The notes: generated from the letters alone by a model not told the origin. 64,000 nt of DNA from Burkholderiaceae bacterium (GCA_004299095.1 SCQQ01000025.1:1-64000); one strand, 5' to 3'; counted from the first letter of the stretch, positions 9,419 through 19,500 are shown. Translations and numbers: made by a program.

Positions 9419-10366
9419 ATGCACAAAAAAATAATCACCATGACGGTATCAGCATTCGCTGTGGTACCTGCGTTCGCGCAGTCGTCCGTAACGCTGTACG
9501 GCACCGCTGATGCGGGGGTAGGCAAGACCTTGGTCGGCGGTAGCGGCAAAACGGAAATGATTTCCGGCAGCCTCATGAACAACTCTACCAGCTATATCGA
9601 ATTCACTGGACGGGAGGACCTGGGTGGAGGCCTGAATTCAGGATTTGATTTTGGAAGCAACCTGAACTTGAAAGACGGCAGCAACCTCACGACCGGGCCC
9701 GGGGCCGGCTATTGGGGTCGTACATCGAAAATCTGGCTGGGAGGCCCATGGGGTACGCTCCAGTTGGGTCGCACCTACAATCCAGCTTTTTTGGCCATGA
9801 TCAGTTGGCAGTTGACCATGGCTGCGAATTATTCCGTCGTCGGTAACACCTACAACTGGGGTGGAAACGGGGTCCGGCAAAATGGCTTGATCGATTACCG
9901 CACACCGAATTTCAACGGATTCAGCGGTGATGTGAGTTATATCATGAAGGACAATAACATCATCAACGGGACCGGGTACGCTCGGTGGGACGGGGCTATC
10001 AGATATTCAGCCGGTCCAGTCGTGGCAGCACTCTCGGCAGATAAGACCGATGGCTCAAAAACCAGTTACACGCTTGGCGGGAAGTACAAATTTGGGCAAT
10101 TTTCGTTCGCATCGTCGTATAACCAGTCTGCCCGGAATGATGCGCTTCGACGCGGATTTTCACTGGGTGGTCAAGGCGCCTTTGGGGCAATGACATTGAC
10201 GCTTGACGTGACACGCGATATCAAGAACGACTGGAACATGAGAAAATATACCAATGAGCTGGTCGAGGCGCGCTATGCGCTATCCAAGCGGACCTTTGTT
10301 TATGCCGCATACCTGCACCTTGATGGAAGTGGTAACTACGGTGTTGGTCTTCGTCACAATTTCTAA
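9419..10366 (+). CDS. Outer-membrane trimeric porin (Gram-negative porin, Burkholderia/Bordetella type)
   Basis: This 315-residue precursor has a signal ending VVPAFAQ, then the 'SSVTLYGTADAGV' first strand and 'LGGPWGTLQLGR' motif of beta-proteobacterial OmpC-type porins. It ends in the C-terminal aromatic 'GLRHNF' recognised by the BAM machinery. It would provide passive entry for anionic small molecules, which fits its place between a dioxygenase and a BKACE gene. No good ribosome site precedes the ATG. The region appears more AT-rich than its neighbours. Confidence 0.93.
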   Translation: MHKKIITMTVSAFAVVPAFAQSSVTLYGTADAGVGKTLVGGSGKTEMISGSLMNNSTSYIEFTGREDLGGGLNSGFDFGSNLNLKDGSNLTTGPGAGYWGRTSKIWLGGPWGTLQLGRTYNPAFLAMISWQLTMAANYSVVGNTYNWGGNGVRQNGLIDYRTPNFNGFSGDVSYIMKDNNIINGTGYARWDGAIRYSAGPVVAALSADKTDGSKTSYTLGGKYKFGQFSFASSYNQSARNDALRRGFSLGGQGAFGAMTLTLDVTRDIKNDWNMRKYTNELVEARYALSKRTFVYAAYLHLDGSGNYGVGLRHNF

Positions 10367-10434
10367 CCTGATTACGTGTGGCGGGTCGCGTATGGGAACA
10401 TCTTATTTTTAACTCGCGTTTTTTGGAGAGCATC

Positions 10435-10921
10435 ATGAACTTCCTCGATGGTCATCTTTACCCCGAAAACCAGCAGCCTTTGATCATCACCGCTGCCCCT
10501 TACGGTCCGGAGTGGATCCCCTCCGATTTTCCGGAGGATATCCCGGTCTCGATGAAGGCCCAAATCCAGAAGGCGGTTGATTGTTACAACGCCGGCGCTT
10601 CGGTCCTTCACCTGCACGTTCGCGAAGAGGATGGCAAAGGCAGCAAACGCCTGTCGAGGTTCAATGAACTAATCGCCGGCGTGCGCAAGGCGGTGCCCGA
10701 GATGGTCATCCAGATCGGGGGATCGATCAGCTTCGCGCCCGAGTCCGAAGGCGCTGTTGCGAAGTGGCTGTCGGACGACACGCGGCACATGCTGGCCGAA
10801 CTCGAACCGAAGCCCGACCAGGTGACCGTGACCGTCAACACCACGCAAATGAACGTGATCGAACACATGGAAGAAGCCGATATCGCGGGGACTTCCATGG
10901 CCACGCCCGCGGGGCGCCGCG
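10435..10921 (+). pseudogene. 5' part of a beta-keto acid cleavage enzyme (BKACE/DUF849) gene, interrupted by prophage
   Basis: The first 162 codons and one base match the intact paralogs at 53957 and 59343 (same MNFLDGHL start, metal-binding HLH at residues 59/61, '[13 protein letters not shown]'). A GGAG site precedes the ATG. At 10922 the frame runs into phage DNA, adds nine foreign codons and stops at 10950. Joining 10435-10921 to 50308-50945 gives 1125 bases, an open 374-residue gene with no frameshift, so disruption is due to the phage alone. BKACE enzymes condense a beta-keto acid with acetyl-CoA and cleave it to acetoacetate or an acyl-CoA plus a new amine or acid. Confidence 0.95.
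10916..10921. repeat. Target-site duplication, left copy (GCCGCG)
   Basis: GCCGCG directly precedes the prophage left terminus and is repeated directly after the right terminus at 50302-50307. Removing one copy with the element restores the host reading frame. Confidence 0.9.
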
Positions 10922-10964
10922 TGAAGCGCGCTGAGATATTTGCGCCTTGATTTGTGCGATATTT
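10922..10964 (+). other. Prophage left terminus with putative transposase-binding motifs
   Basis: TGA is at 10922-10924, TGAGATA at 10932-10938 and GATATTT at 10958-10964. The same three motifs occur at the same distances from the other end in inverted orientation, which is the expected arrangement of MuA-type end sites. The remaining 11,000-11,080 stretch shows no gene. Confidence 0.8.
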
Positions 10965-11080
10965 GATTGCCCATTGCTTTGCAGTGTGAGCAACGGAATT
11001 ACGCGGATGGTAATCCGCGGCTTCGGTGGCCGGCCCCCGGTTCCCCGAAGGGCGCACACCTTTCAAACGGGAGATGACAT

Positions 11081-11293
11081 ATGGCTACGACGCGTCTCTA
11101 CTGCAGCCGATGCCGTGAAAACTATCGTGAACGCATTGCGCGCTACAGGATTGAGCCATCCATTTTCCGCCGCGTGACTGTGACGGCTCACAACCCTAAC
11201 GGAACGTACCAGTGCCAATGCGAATGCGGGCACAAATGGACATCTTGTTCCCCCGAAGCCGAACAGCTTTTCGCTCAGCTGCAGGGCGGATAG
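11081..11293 (+). CDS. Small zinc-ribbon protein at the prophage left end
   Basis: This 70-residue basic protein has an N-terminal CSRC and a C-terminal CQCECGH cluster, likely one zinc site. GGGAGATG 5 bases ahead of the ATG supports the start. It is convergent with the tail operon and the only rightward gene at this end. In Mu the corresponding end (beyond the tail genes) carries the DNA-modification genes com and mom, and Com is also a small zinc protein. No sequence identity with Com is claimed. Function unknown. Confidence 0.6.
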   Translation: MATTRLYCSRCRENYRERIARYRIEPSIFRRVTVTAHNPNGTYQCQCECGHKWTSCSPEAEQLFAQLQGG

Positions 11294-11299
11294 TCGCGG

Positions 11300-11524
11300 C
11301 TACACCTCCCCGCTGTCGAGCGGTAGATCCGGAGCGGGCGCCTGGATGACGCCGTCGCGCACGTAGTAGTGCTGACCGACGGTGGCCTCGCCCAGGGCGC
11401 GCAGGGTGCCGCCGCTGGCGAGTTGCAGGGTGGCGGTGCCGTCGGCGTAGGCGATGGCTTTGCCGACTTGCAGGGGGCCGGCGGCGAACAGGTCGCGCCA
11501 GTCGGTGAAGAGGTTGCTGCTCAT
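11300..11524 (-). CDS. Small phage protein, last gene of the tail operon
   Basis: This 74-residue protein starts MSSNLFTDWRDLFAAGPLQV. Its ATG overlaps the stop of the 640-residue tail gene (ATGA), showing it belongs to the tail operon. It contains a beta-rich segment ('GKAIAYADGTATLQLASGG') that suggests a small tail-tip or baseplate accessory. I do not recognise a family. Confidence 0.6.
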   Translation of the reverse strand: MSSNLFTDWRDLFAAGPLQVGKAIAYADGTATLQLASGGTLRALGEATVGQHYYVRDGVIQAPAPDLPLDSGEV

Positions 11525-13443
11525 GCGGGCGCCTGCACTGTGAGGGTCTGGTCGATGCGCGAGCCGGCCTGGCGCACTTCGGTGGAGCGGACGATGCCGG
11601 TGCGTTGGACCGCCGCGTCGTCGGTGTAGCGCAGCAGGGTGCCGGGCTTGATGATGCCGGTCTCGGGCAAGAGCATGAGCTGCAGCGTTTCCTCGACCTG
11701 GCGGCCGGTGTCGGACAGATCGGCGATGGCGCGCTGGTTCGCGGCGGCGGCGTCCACCAGCAGCGGGTGCACGGCCATGGGCGCGGGCGTGGCGCCGGGC
11801 GTGCCGGCGCGCTTGCGGTAGTAGTTCTTGGTGCCGGGCGTGCCCTGCATGTAGAGCGCGTCGTAGTCGGGTTTTTGTACCCACGCGACTTCCTCGACCG
11901 TGGCGATGCCGGCGGGCAGTTCCAGGTCAGGGGTGGCGCTGGCCAGCTCCCACGAGCGCGCGGGCCACGCGGGCAGGATGCGCAGGGTTTGGGCGGTGTC
12001 GTGCGGCTGGACGTACGCGCCGGCCGCGGCGGCGATGTCGCTCACGGCGCTGATCCATGTGCCCTGGTGGCTCCACGTGTCGGCGGGGATGGGCCAGTCG
12101 GTGATCTTCCAGTCGAGCGTCCAGCCCATGCTCACGCCGTTGGCGGTGAGCACCTCCAGCATGAGCTGCTGCGCGTTGATCATGGCGGGCTGGCTGAAGC
12201 TCTGCTCGGGCGCATAGGGCGCGTCGAGCAGCGCGGCCTTGCCGCGGCCCTCCACGTCGACCACGGCGCGCGGGAAGCGCACCGAGCGGCGCAGCGATTC
12301 GACCAGCATGCGGAAGGGCTGGCCGTTGACGGTGATTTCCAGCTCCGCAGGGTCGCCGCCCGCCGCGGGCTGCAGCAGCGGCTCGGCGCTGGCGTGAAAC
12401 GACACCGAGAAGCCCCAGGTCCAGGAGCGCCAGTCGAGGCGCATGGAAAAGCCGCTGTCGAGCGCGGGCAGGAGCTGGCCGGTATCGGCGCGGCGCACTT
12501 CGATCGAATTGATCACGACGTAGCTCCGGCGGCGCGCGATGACGACGGACGCGCCGGGGCCGGGCGGCGTGACGGTGCCCGCTTTGCAGCAGATGAAAAC
12601 CATCTTGCCATCGCCCGTGAATGCGCGCTCGAAGACCAGCAGGCCCAGGCGCGCGGGGTCGTAGCACAGGTCGCGGCCGTCGTCGGGCTGGTCGTGCCAC
12701 GAGTAGCCGGGCGGCGGCTTGCGGGCGTTTTGCCAGTGGTGCGCGAGCAGGCCGCGCAGCGGCGTGGCGTCTGCGGCCACTTCTTGCAGCCAGCGGCGCG
12801 CGGCGGCGGCGTCTTGCCAGTGCAGGTTGGCCGTGCCGCGCAGGCGCTGCAGGTCTTGCCAACGGTGCGCGAGGGGGTGGCGCAGCGCGGCGGCGTCTTG
12901 CCAGTGCAGGCCGATGATGTTGCGCCGGCGCGTGGTGTCTTGCCAGCCGGTTGCGTCGGCGCTGCGGCGCGCGGAGGTATCTTGCCAGTGCGTGGCGTCG
13001 ATGCGGCGCCGGCGGTCGGTGTCTTGCCAGCTTGCGGCGATGGCGGCCGGGCGCGGCGTGGCGTCTTCCCAATGATTTGCGGCGGCGCCGATGGCGGGGT
13101 CGGATTGCTGCCACGCGCTGGCCGCGGCGCTTGCGGTGCGCGTGGCGTCTTGCCAGGTGTCGCCGGCGTGGTGGCGCAGGCCGCGGCTGACGTTGGCGTC
13201 CCACGCCAGGCCGACGGTTGCGGCCAGGTCGTCGGCGAGGATGGTGTCGATGCCCGCATGCACGACGACTGCGACGCCGATTTGTGCGCGCAGGTCATCC
13301 GCGATGTCGGCATCCAGGGCGACGTCTGGCACCGGCGTGCTGTCGTCGCCGCGCGCGCCGAAGACGAGCCTGCCGCCGTCCCTCGCGGGCAGCCAGAAGA
13401 CGAGCTTGCCGCTGAGTGCTGGTGTATCGGGTGCGCCGGCCAC
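11521..13443 (-). CDS. Tail-tip/baseplate hub-like protein with 14-residue WQD tandem repeats
   Basis: This 640-residue protein has three parts. The N-terminal segment (1-95) is a short beta region. Residues 97-250 form a tandem array with tryptophans every 14 residues (W97, 111, 125, 139, 153, 167, 181, 195, 209, 237) in the pattern WQD(A/T). The C-terminal 300 residues ('SYVVINSIEVRRADTG' to the end) resemble hub proteins of Mu-like siphophages that bind the tail tube end. It follows the fibre/adhesin genes. The repeats may form an extended solenoid or a binding surface; this is inference. Confidence 0.7.
   Translation of the reverse strand: MAGAPDTPALSGKLVFWLPARDGGRLVFGARGDDSTPVPDVALDADIADDLRAQIGVAVVVHAGIDTILADDLAATVGLAWDANVSRGLRHHAGDTWQDATRTASAAASAWQQSDPAIGAAANHWEDATPRPAAIAASWQDTDRRRRIDATHWQDTSARRSADATGWQDTTRRRNIIGLHWQDAAALRHPLAHRWQDLQRLRGTANLHWQDAAAARRWLQEVAADATPLRGLLAHHWQNARKPPPGYSWHDQPDDGRDLCYDPARLGLLVFERAFTGDGKMVFICCKAGTVTPPGPGASVVIARRRSYVVINSIEVRRADTGQLLPALDSGFSMRLDWRSWTWGFSVSFHASAEPLLQPAAGGDPAELEITVNGQPFRMLVESLRRSVRFPRAVVDVEGRGKAALLDAPYAPEQSFSQPAMINAQQLMLEVLTANGVSMGWTLDWKITDWPIPADTWSHQGTWISAVSDIAAAAGAYVQPHDTAQTLRILPAWPARSWELASATPDLELPAGIATVEEVAWVQKPDYDALYMQGTPGTKNYYRKRAGTPGATPAPMAVHPLLVDAAAANQRAIADLSDTGRQVEETLQLMLLPETGIIKPGTLLRYTDDAAVQRTGIVRSTEVRQAGSRIDQTLTVQAPA
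12694..13155 (-). repeat. Coding tandem repeat, 42-bp unit, about 11 copies (WQD repeat)
   Basis: The unit is 14 codons, seen on the plus strand as recurring GTCTTGCCAG every 42 bases. At least ten units keep tryptophan, usually followed by Gln-Asp. The unit at residue 223 has lost the tryptophan but keeps the spacing. The intervening residues vary strongly and are arginine/alanine-rich. Confidence 0.85.
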
Positions 13444-13449
13444 ATCGCG

Positions 13450-13887
13450 TTACCCAATGAGCGCGGTGGCGAGTCGCAGGACGCCGCCGGCGTAGAGCCG
13501 CGTGCCGGCAGTGCCGGACACGACGAATGGCCCGACGCCGTCGGGGTGCGGCACGACGGCGCCGTCCGCATCAGTGTAGTTGCCCGCCGCGTCGGTCACG
13601 TGTCCGCTGGCGATGGGCGCGCCGTCGGCGTCGCACCACTCGCCGTAGCTGGCGCCGCCGTCGGCCAGCACCAGGTCGTCGGTGGCGGCCTGGGCGAGCT
13701 GGATGCGACCGGCGGCGTCCACGCTGCCGCAGGGGCGGGCCAGCACACGCACGGCAAGCAACGTGTCGCCCGGCGCGGTGTAGAGTTTGATGCTGCTAGC
13801 GCCGGCGCCGGTATCAGCCAGCTTGATGCTGGCGGCGTTGCGTGCCGCGCGCAGTGCAGATGTTGGATTGAGCGCAGCCATGGTCAC
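13450..13887 (-). CDS. Small tail-associated protein
   Basis: This 145-residue protein begins with GTG overlapping the stop of the LamG-domain tail gene (GTGA); a second start MAALNPTSALR lies two codons in. It consists mainly of short beta strands and glycine turns ('DGVGPFVVSGTAGTRLYAGG'). It sits between the adhesin-like and hub-like genes, so a tail-tip role is likely. No family recognised. Confidence 0.6.
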   Translation of the reverse strand: MTMAALNPTSALRAARNAASIKLADTGAGASSIKLYTAPGDTLLAVRVLARPCGSVDAAGRIQLAQAATDDLVLADGGASYGEWCDADGAPIASGHVTDAAGNYTDADGAVVPHPDGVGPFVVSGTAGTRLYAGGVLRLATALIG

Positions 13888-15386
13888 GTGACTGCAAACG
13901 GCTCGGTAGGCGGCACGAACGGCCCGGTGTAGCGCGCAACGCCGTTGGTTATGCGCACCGATGCCACGTCACCCTCATACCAGTTCGGGAACAGGGTGTA
14001 ATCAAACGATCCGATCCGGGTGCCGTACGAAGGCGACGCATAAAACGGCGCAAGCGGCGCGGCCCCACCGCTTGCGCCGTTGACGTAGACCGTAAGTGCT
14101 TTGTTGCGATTGACCAGCGCGACGTGCGTCCACTGGCCCACCGTCGGCAGGATCGTCGAATCCAGCTGTGTCGATGGCGTGCCGGAGCCGTTTGAGCTGA
14201 ACGAGCTGCGCAACAGGCCGGCGTTGCAGTTGATCCACCAGCTCAGCGCGTTTGCGTTGCCGTTGCCGCGCGAAATAACCTGATTGGCGTGCGTTACGTT
14301 CGGAATGCGCAGCCACAGCTCGACGGTGAAATCCTGGTCGTAGACCAGACGCTGGCCGTCAGCATAGGCGGCTTGCAAGGACTGGCTGGCACCGTTGAAT
14401 GTCACATAGCCGTCACCGAACGGCCCGCCGCTCGCGTGTACGACCGGGCCGCCGATCGGCGTGAGCACAGCGCCCGTGTAATCGGTGGCCGCGGGCGGCG
14501 TTGCAACCGCGTCCACGATGATCAGATTGACAACTTTGTCGACGTAAACGTCGAGCGAGGTCCGGACCGCGACATTCCGCGTTTTCTGCGCGCCACGCGC
14601 ATCGGTCACGCGAACGCTGAAGTTCTTTTGCCCGGCGACGCCGGGCGTGCCCGAGAGCACGCCGGTGACACCGTCGAGGCTCAGGCCGACGGGCAGCGCG
14701 CCGGTGCTGACGGCATAGGCATACGGTGGCTCGCCACCGCGCGCGGTGAACGCCTGCGGATCGATCGGCACGCCGGTTTGCACGATGCCGGTCGGCCACT
14801 GCTTGCGCATGGCAATCTCGAGCGGGCGCAGCCGCAGATCGATGGTGAGCGGGACGCGCGTGGTTTTGCCGGCCTCGCTCACGTCGATCGCGGCCGCGTA
14901 TCGTCCGGGCGCGCCGGTGGGCGCCGCGGCGGACAGAAACCGGCCGGACAGTTGTGCGCCAGACGGCAGCGTGCCCTCGGCCAGAGTGACCGCCGCGGGC
15001 TCCTGTGCACCGAGCAGCGGCAGGTCGGCCGCAAAGGGCTCACCCACGATCATCGTGACGGGCGCAATCTGCAGCGCGCCGGCGCGCACGGGACCGGCGG
15101 CCACGGCCTCGTATTGCCCACCCGGATCGAGCGCGACGGGGACGTAATCCACGCCGGCTTCGAGCGTGTCTGCGCTGTATTTGCCATGCGCGTCGGACGC
15201 GCCGACCCATGCGCGCTTGCCGTCGGCGGCCCGGTGCAGCGCGACGATGGCGCCCGGCATCGGCAGCTCGGGCGCATTGGCATCGGCCCGGTACAACACT
15301 TGATCGGCAACGCGCCCCGGCGTGACGACCGGCGAGCGCATGTCGCGCGCCAGTTGAGTAAGGTCGAGCCGGTCAACGACGAGCAC
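13884..15386 (-). CDS. Phage tail protein with Ig-like and LamG/concanavalin domains (probable host-recognition protein)
   Basis: This 500-residue protein uses a GTG start with GGAGAT upstream, inside the end of the previous gene. Residues of about 200-265 contain a putative He_PIG immunoglobulin-like domain ('STGALPVGLSLDGVTGVLSG'). The last 170 residues have a LamG/concanavalin-like jelly roll ('VTFNGASQSL', 'FTVELWLRIPN', 'QWTHVALVNRNKALTVYVNG'). Such domains bind carbohydrates, so it probably attaches the phage tip to host surface sugars. N-terminal 200 residues likely anchor it to the tail. Confidence 0.7.
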   Translation of the reverse strand: MLVVDRLDLTQLARDMRSPVVTPGRVADQVLYRADANAPELPMPGAIVALHRAADGKRAWVGASDAHGKYSADTLEAGVDYVPVALDPGGQYEAVAAGPVRAGALQIAPVTMIVGEPFAADLPLLGAQEPAAVTLAEGTLPSGAQLSGRFLSAAAPTGAPGRYAAAIDVSEAGKTTRVPLTIDLRLRPLEIAMRKQWPTGIVQTGVPIDPQAFTARGGEPPYAYAVSTGALPVGLSLDGVTGVLSGTPGVAGQKNFSVRVTDARGAQKTRNVAVRTSLDVYVDKVVNLIIVDAVATPPAATDYTGAVLTPIGGPVVHASGGPFGDGYVTFNGASQSLQAAYADGQRLVYDQDFTVELWLRIPNVTHANQVISRGNGNANALSWWINCNAGLLRSSFSSNGSGTPSTQLDSTILPTVGQWTHVALVNRNKALTVYVNGASGGAAPLAPFYASPSYGTRIGSFDYTLFPNWYEGDVASVRITNGVARYTGPFVPPTEPFAVT

Positions 15387-15389
15387 CCG

Positions 15390-16568
15390 CTATCTCCACG
15401 GCCCAGTAATGTCCACGAGGTAAACGCCGGACGGCAATGCCTGCCCGCGCGTGCCCGTGGCCACCGCTTTATACAAGCGCGCCCCCGCAGCTGAATTGCC
15501 GGTCAGCACGTCGCCATCGGCGACGGCCGCGCCGACAGTTTGAGGTATGTGCACCACGCCCGGCAGCCGCGCGCGCAAATCCGCGGCCGGAGCAAACGCG
15601 AGCATCGGCGTAGTGATCACACGGCCGTTGGGGGCATCGTTCGCCAGCGCGCCGAACGTTGCGCTGGCGCCCGACACGTTGGCGCCGCCCGTCAGCGTAC
15701 GCACGCTCCCGTTCGGCGAGACGTTGGCGCCGGCACGGTCCATTGACAGCGCCAGCGCTCCGGTCGCGCCTGCGGTGTAGGCAGAATCGATCGCGCCGTT
15801 GGCCAGATCGGTCTCAACCACGCTGCCTTGCACGGAGAGAAATGTCGACCAGGGGTCGCCGGCCCAATCGAATGGCAGCGGGTCGCCGAACCCGCGCGCC
15901 GGCGCGGCGGTATACGCGGCATTGATGGACGTTCCCGGCGCGATAGCCAGAATGAACGCGCGTGAATCGGCAAAGAGCCGCCATTTGATTGCCGCGGTCG
16001 AAGTCACGTAGCTTTTGAGCCAGCGGCTCTCGGTAACTTGCGCTGCCGTGGGGAAAAGACCGGTGCCAGTATCCACATCGGTCATGGCGGTGTAGCCGGC
16101 AACGCGGGCCCATCGTGCATCCGCGCCATCATCGACGCGCAAGAAATGCTGCGCGGACAGCGTGTCCGTGCTGCGATACACCGCTTTGTTCGTGCCGCCG
16201 TAGCGCTTTTCCCACGCGTCGCCAAACCCGGCGATCTTGACTGTAATCGTCCCCGTCGCGGCGCCGTCCGCGGCGCTGGTTGCAAACGTGAATGACGTTG
16301 CGGTCGACGCGAGCACGCGACATTCGCCGTTGAGTTCTGTCGGCGCCGCGCCGCTGAGCAGAACGACCGCGTTCGGCGGGAAGGCACCGCCCGACGTGAC
16401 GGTTGCGGTGGCGATGCCACCCGCGACCACAAGCGATTGCAACGTCGTCCCGCCGAAACCTGTAAGCAGGCACGCATCGAGCACGCTGAGCAACGCGCCC
16501 GCGGTGCCGGACAGCACCGGCGCGCCGCGCATGTCGCTGGAAAACCATTTGACGGGATAGCTCGTCAT
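15390..16568 (-). CDS. Phage tail protein, Mu-like siphophage type
   Basis: This 392-residue protein begins MTSYPVKWFSSDMRGAPVLS. The N-terminal motif 'GAPVLSGTAGALLSVLDACL' is one I associate with tail proteins of B3/D3112-like transposable phages. It contains many beta strands and a 'GDAWEKRYGGTNKAVYRS' segment. It lies between the 1177-residue tail protein and the LamG protein, in the tip/fibre zone. Exact role unknown. Confidence 0.65.
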   Translation of the reverse strand: MTSYPVKWFSSDMRGAPVLSGTAGALLSVLDACLLTGFGGTTLQSLVVAGGIATATVTSGGAFPPNAVVLLSGAAPTELNGECRVLASTATSFTFATSAADGAATGTITVKIAGFGDAWEKRYGGTNKAVYRSTDTLSAQHFLRVDDGADARWARVAGYTAMTDVDTGTGLFPTAAQVTESRWLKSYVTSTAAIKWRLFADSRAFILAIAPGTSINAAYTAAPARGFGDPLPFDWAGDPWSTFLSVQGSVVETDLANGAIDSAYTAGATGALALSMDRAGANVSPNGSVRTLTGGANVSGASATFGALANDAPNGRVITTPMLAFAPAADLRARLPGVVHIPQTVGAAVADGDVLTGNSAAGARLYKAVATGTRGQALPSGVYLVDITGPWR

Positions 16569-16572
16569 GCCA

Positions 16573-19500
16573 TTACTCAAACGGCCCCGCCGGCAGCTTA
16601 TCAACATCGCCGCGCTGTTCGAGCAGGAATGAATAGTCCCCGCCCGGCGGGGTGCCGGGCTGGATCGAACGGATCACGTCCACCGGGAAGCTGGCGCCGA
16701 CGGTGTCGATGAAGAGGGTGTTGCCGGCCACCCAGCCGCTGCCCCAGCCGGCAGCCTTGACGGTCATGTAGGGCTGGCCGCTGGCGGGGTTGATGGGGGC
16801 GAAGTTGGCGTTGATGGTGCCGCTGGCGACTTGGCCGAAGTGCTGGCCGATCAGATCGAACGTGGTGGCATCGCTGCGCAGGCGCAGGGCCCAGCGCTCG
16901 GTGATGGCGCCGATGTTGGCGACGGTGATGGGGAAATTGACGGCGTCGTATTTGCCGACCGACGCATCGCCGCTCAGACCATCGACCCAGTTCACGCCGT
17001 CCCACGTCTTCTGGCCGTAGGTGCGGCTGACGCGCGCGAACAGGTCGCCCTGGCGCAGCGCGCTGCTGATGACGGCGCCCACGCCGAGGTCGATGCCAAG
17101 CGGCAGCGTGAGGCGCACGGTGCCGTCGATGCGCACCTCGGCAATGCGTCGGTAGACCTCTTGGCGCGCGTAGACCTCGACCTGCGCGGGCATGGCTGAG
17201 ACGTCGATGAAGGTGACTTTGCCGGCATCGAGGTCAACGCTCCAGCCATCGGCAATGGCCTCCTTGGTGGCGGCATCGAGCACGCGCACGAGCGAGAGGC
17301 GCGGCGTGCCCACGTCGTAGACCTGCGCGTTGCTGGGCGCGAACGCCACGCCTTCAATGGTTTTGGCGGCCACCAGCAGGTCGCCGGGGCGGAACACGGC
17401 CACGCGGCCATCGGCGGGCAGTGCGGTCGGGTCCAGGCCCAAGAGCTCGCTGTCGATCGGCAGGTAAATGAACGAGACGATGCTGTAGCGCAGCGTGGTG
17501 GGATCGACCGGCCACGGGCGCCAGATTTTGCCGGGATCGACCGCGCCCACGTCGGCGGCCTGGTACCACCATTCGGCTTTCTGCGCGGCGGTCAGCGTGG
17601 CATCGTCCACCAAGTCGCCAAACTGCAGTTCGACCGAGCCGGTTGCGAACTGCACCTTGCCGGTCATGTGGCTGCCGGTGATGTTGCCCTGCGCATCCAC
17701 ATTGGCGGTGAGCACGTTGCCGGCGGTATCGACCACCGAGAGCACGAAGCCGCCGGCGCCGGCGCGCAGCGGTGCGGCCGTGGTGTCGAAAAACAGGCTG
17801 GCGGTGGTCCACTGTCCGCGCCGGGTCCAGAGGCTTTGCAGCGTGACGGTTTTGGGGTTGGCGCCCACGACCCAGTCGGTCATGAGCGCGAGGCCCGCGG
17901 CGTAGTCGATGGTGCCGCTGGCCTTGGTACCGGTGCCGCCGCTGCGATAGAGCGTGCCGTCGATGTCGGTGTAGGTGCGGCCCATCCAAGCAAATTGCAC
18001 GCTGCCGGGGACGATGGCGTCTGACGTGTACGGGCACAGGTCGATGTAGACCGGCGGCGGCGTGACGGTGGCGTTTTGTGCCGTTGGCGCGGGGCTGCCG
18101 ACGATGTAGCGCACCGTGACGGTGGAAGCGGCGAGCACTTCCTCGGTGACCGCCGTGGTGCTGTATTCGCCGCCCTGCATGCTGGTCTGGCTGCCCGAGC
18201 CGCTGCCGCCCGGCGTGCCGCCGGTGACGGCCTGCTCGAATTCGGCCGCGTTCTGGTAGTCGCTCTTGTAGGCGCTGGCGCTTTTGCCGAGCGCGACGAA
18301 GCGCAGGTTGACGCTCTTGCCGCTGTAGTTGACGGTGCCGAGCGAACCGACCATGTTGCCCGCGCCGTCGTCGGCCGCGGTGTGGGTGGTGATCACGCGG
18401 TTGCTGCCGTCTTGCGTGCTCGAGGTGGTGCTGGTGTTGCCACCGGTGCTGGTTTTCGAGTACGTGGTGCCGGCGCCGCCCGCAAACGTGTAATACGGCG
18501 CGAAGAAGGTGAAACTGTTGGCCGTTTTGTTGACCGAGGCCGCGTTCACCGAACCGCCGGAGGTGTTGCTGACCTCCTGCGACGTGTTCCACGTGACTTG
18601 CAGCGTGCCGGCCGCGGGCTGCTGCGCAAGGTTCAAGGTTGCGAAACCGCCGGCATCGAGCGACGGGACGGAAAGCGTTTCTTCCACCACGTCGACCGTG
18701 CTGTAGGCCAGCGCGAACTGGCCGCCGGCGTCGATCATGGCGGCGGGCTGCAGGAAGACCAAGCCACTGGGCGCGTCGATGCTGCCTGCGGCGTCGCCGC
18801 TGATGATGCCGGCCACGTTGGCGCTTGCGGTCTTGAGCACGCCGCCCGAGGTCCAGGTGATGACGAGCGAGCCGCGCACGTAGCCCGTCTGCGGCAGCTG
18901 GAACGAATACTCGGGCGCGCGCACTTGCGCGCCCTGGCCGCTGCGGTCGGTGTAGCCGGTGTTCTCGCCCCAGGCGATGGTGACCATGGTGCCCACGTCG
19001 GGCAGCGCCTGCAGCGTGAGCGGGACAACGCCGGAGCTGTAATTCAGCAGGCCCGAGCCGGCGCCCGTGAGGCGCCCCTGGCCATCGTCGGAAACCGTGT
19101 AGCGCTGGCCCATGCTCCAGTAGTGGATGACGATGGTGCCGGGCGCGGGCAGCGGCCGCAGCTGGAACACGTAGGACAGGCCCACGTTGGCCACGGTGAT
19201 CTTGACGCGCTGGGTGTGCGGCGTGACGCCGACGGTGACCGTGATGGGTTGCGTGGCGAGCGTGACGGTGCGGTCGCTCGCGGGCCGCTGGTCGATGCTG
19301 ATCGCCTCGGTGCGGCTGTTGGGCACCAGGCGCGAGTAGACGGTATCGAGCAGCAGCTCGCTGTCGGCCAGCGCCGCCGCTTGTGCGAGCTTGGCGGCGC
19401 CGTAGAACATGCCGGCGTCGGCATAGACGGTCTCGCGCACGCGGGTTTTGGTCGTGTCGCGCGAGAACAGACGCGAGGGCGGCGAGCCGGGGAAGTCGAA

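Noticed and set aside
12694-13155. Possible CRISPR array
   Set aside because: Repeats are 42 bp, contiguous without unique spacers, and in frame with a protein repeat.
11605-13932. 775-codon plus-strand frame opposite the hub-like gene
   Set aside because: Antisense shadow of the WQD-repeat gene; the apparent repeats simply mirror the real ones.
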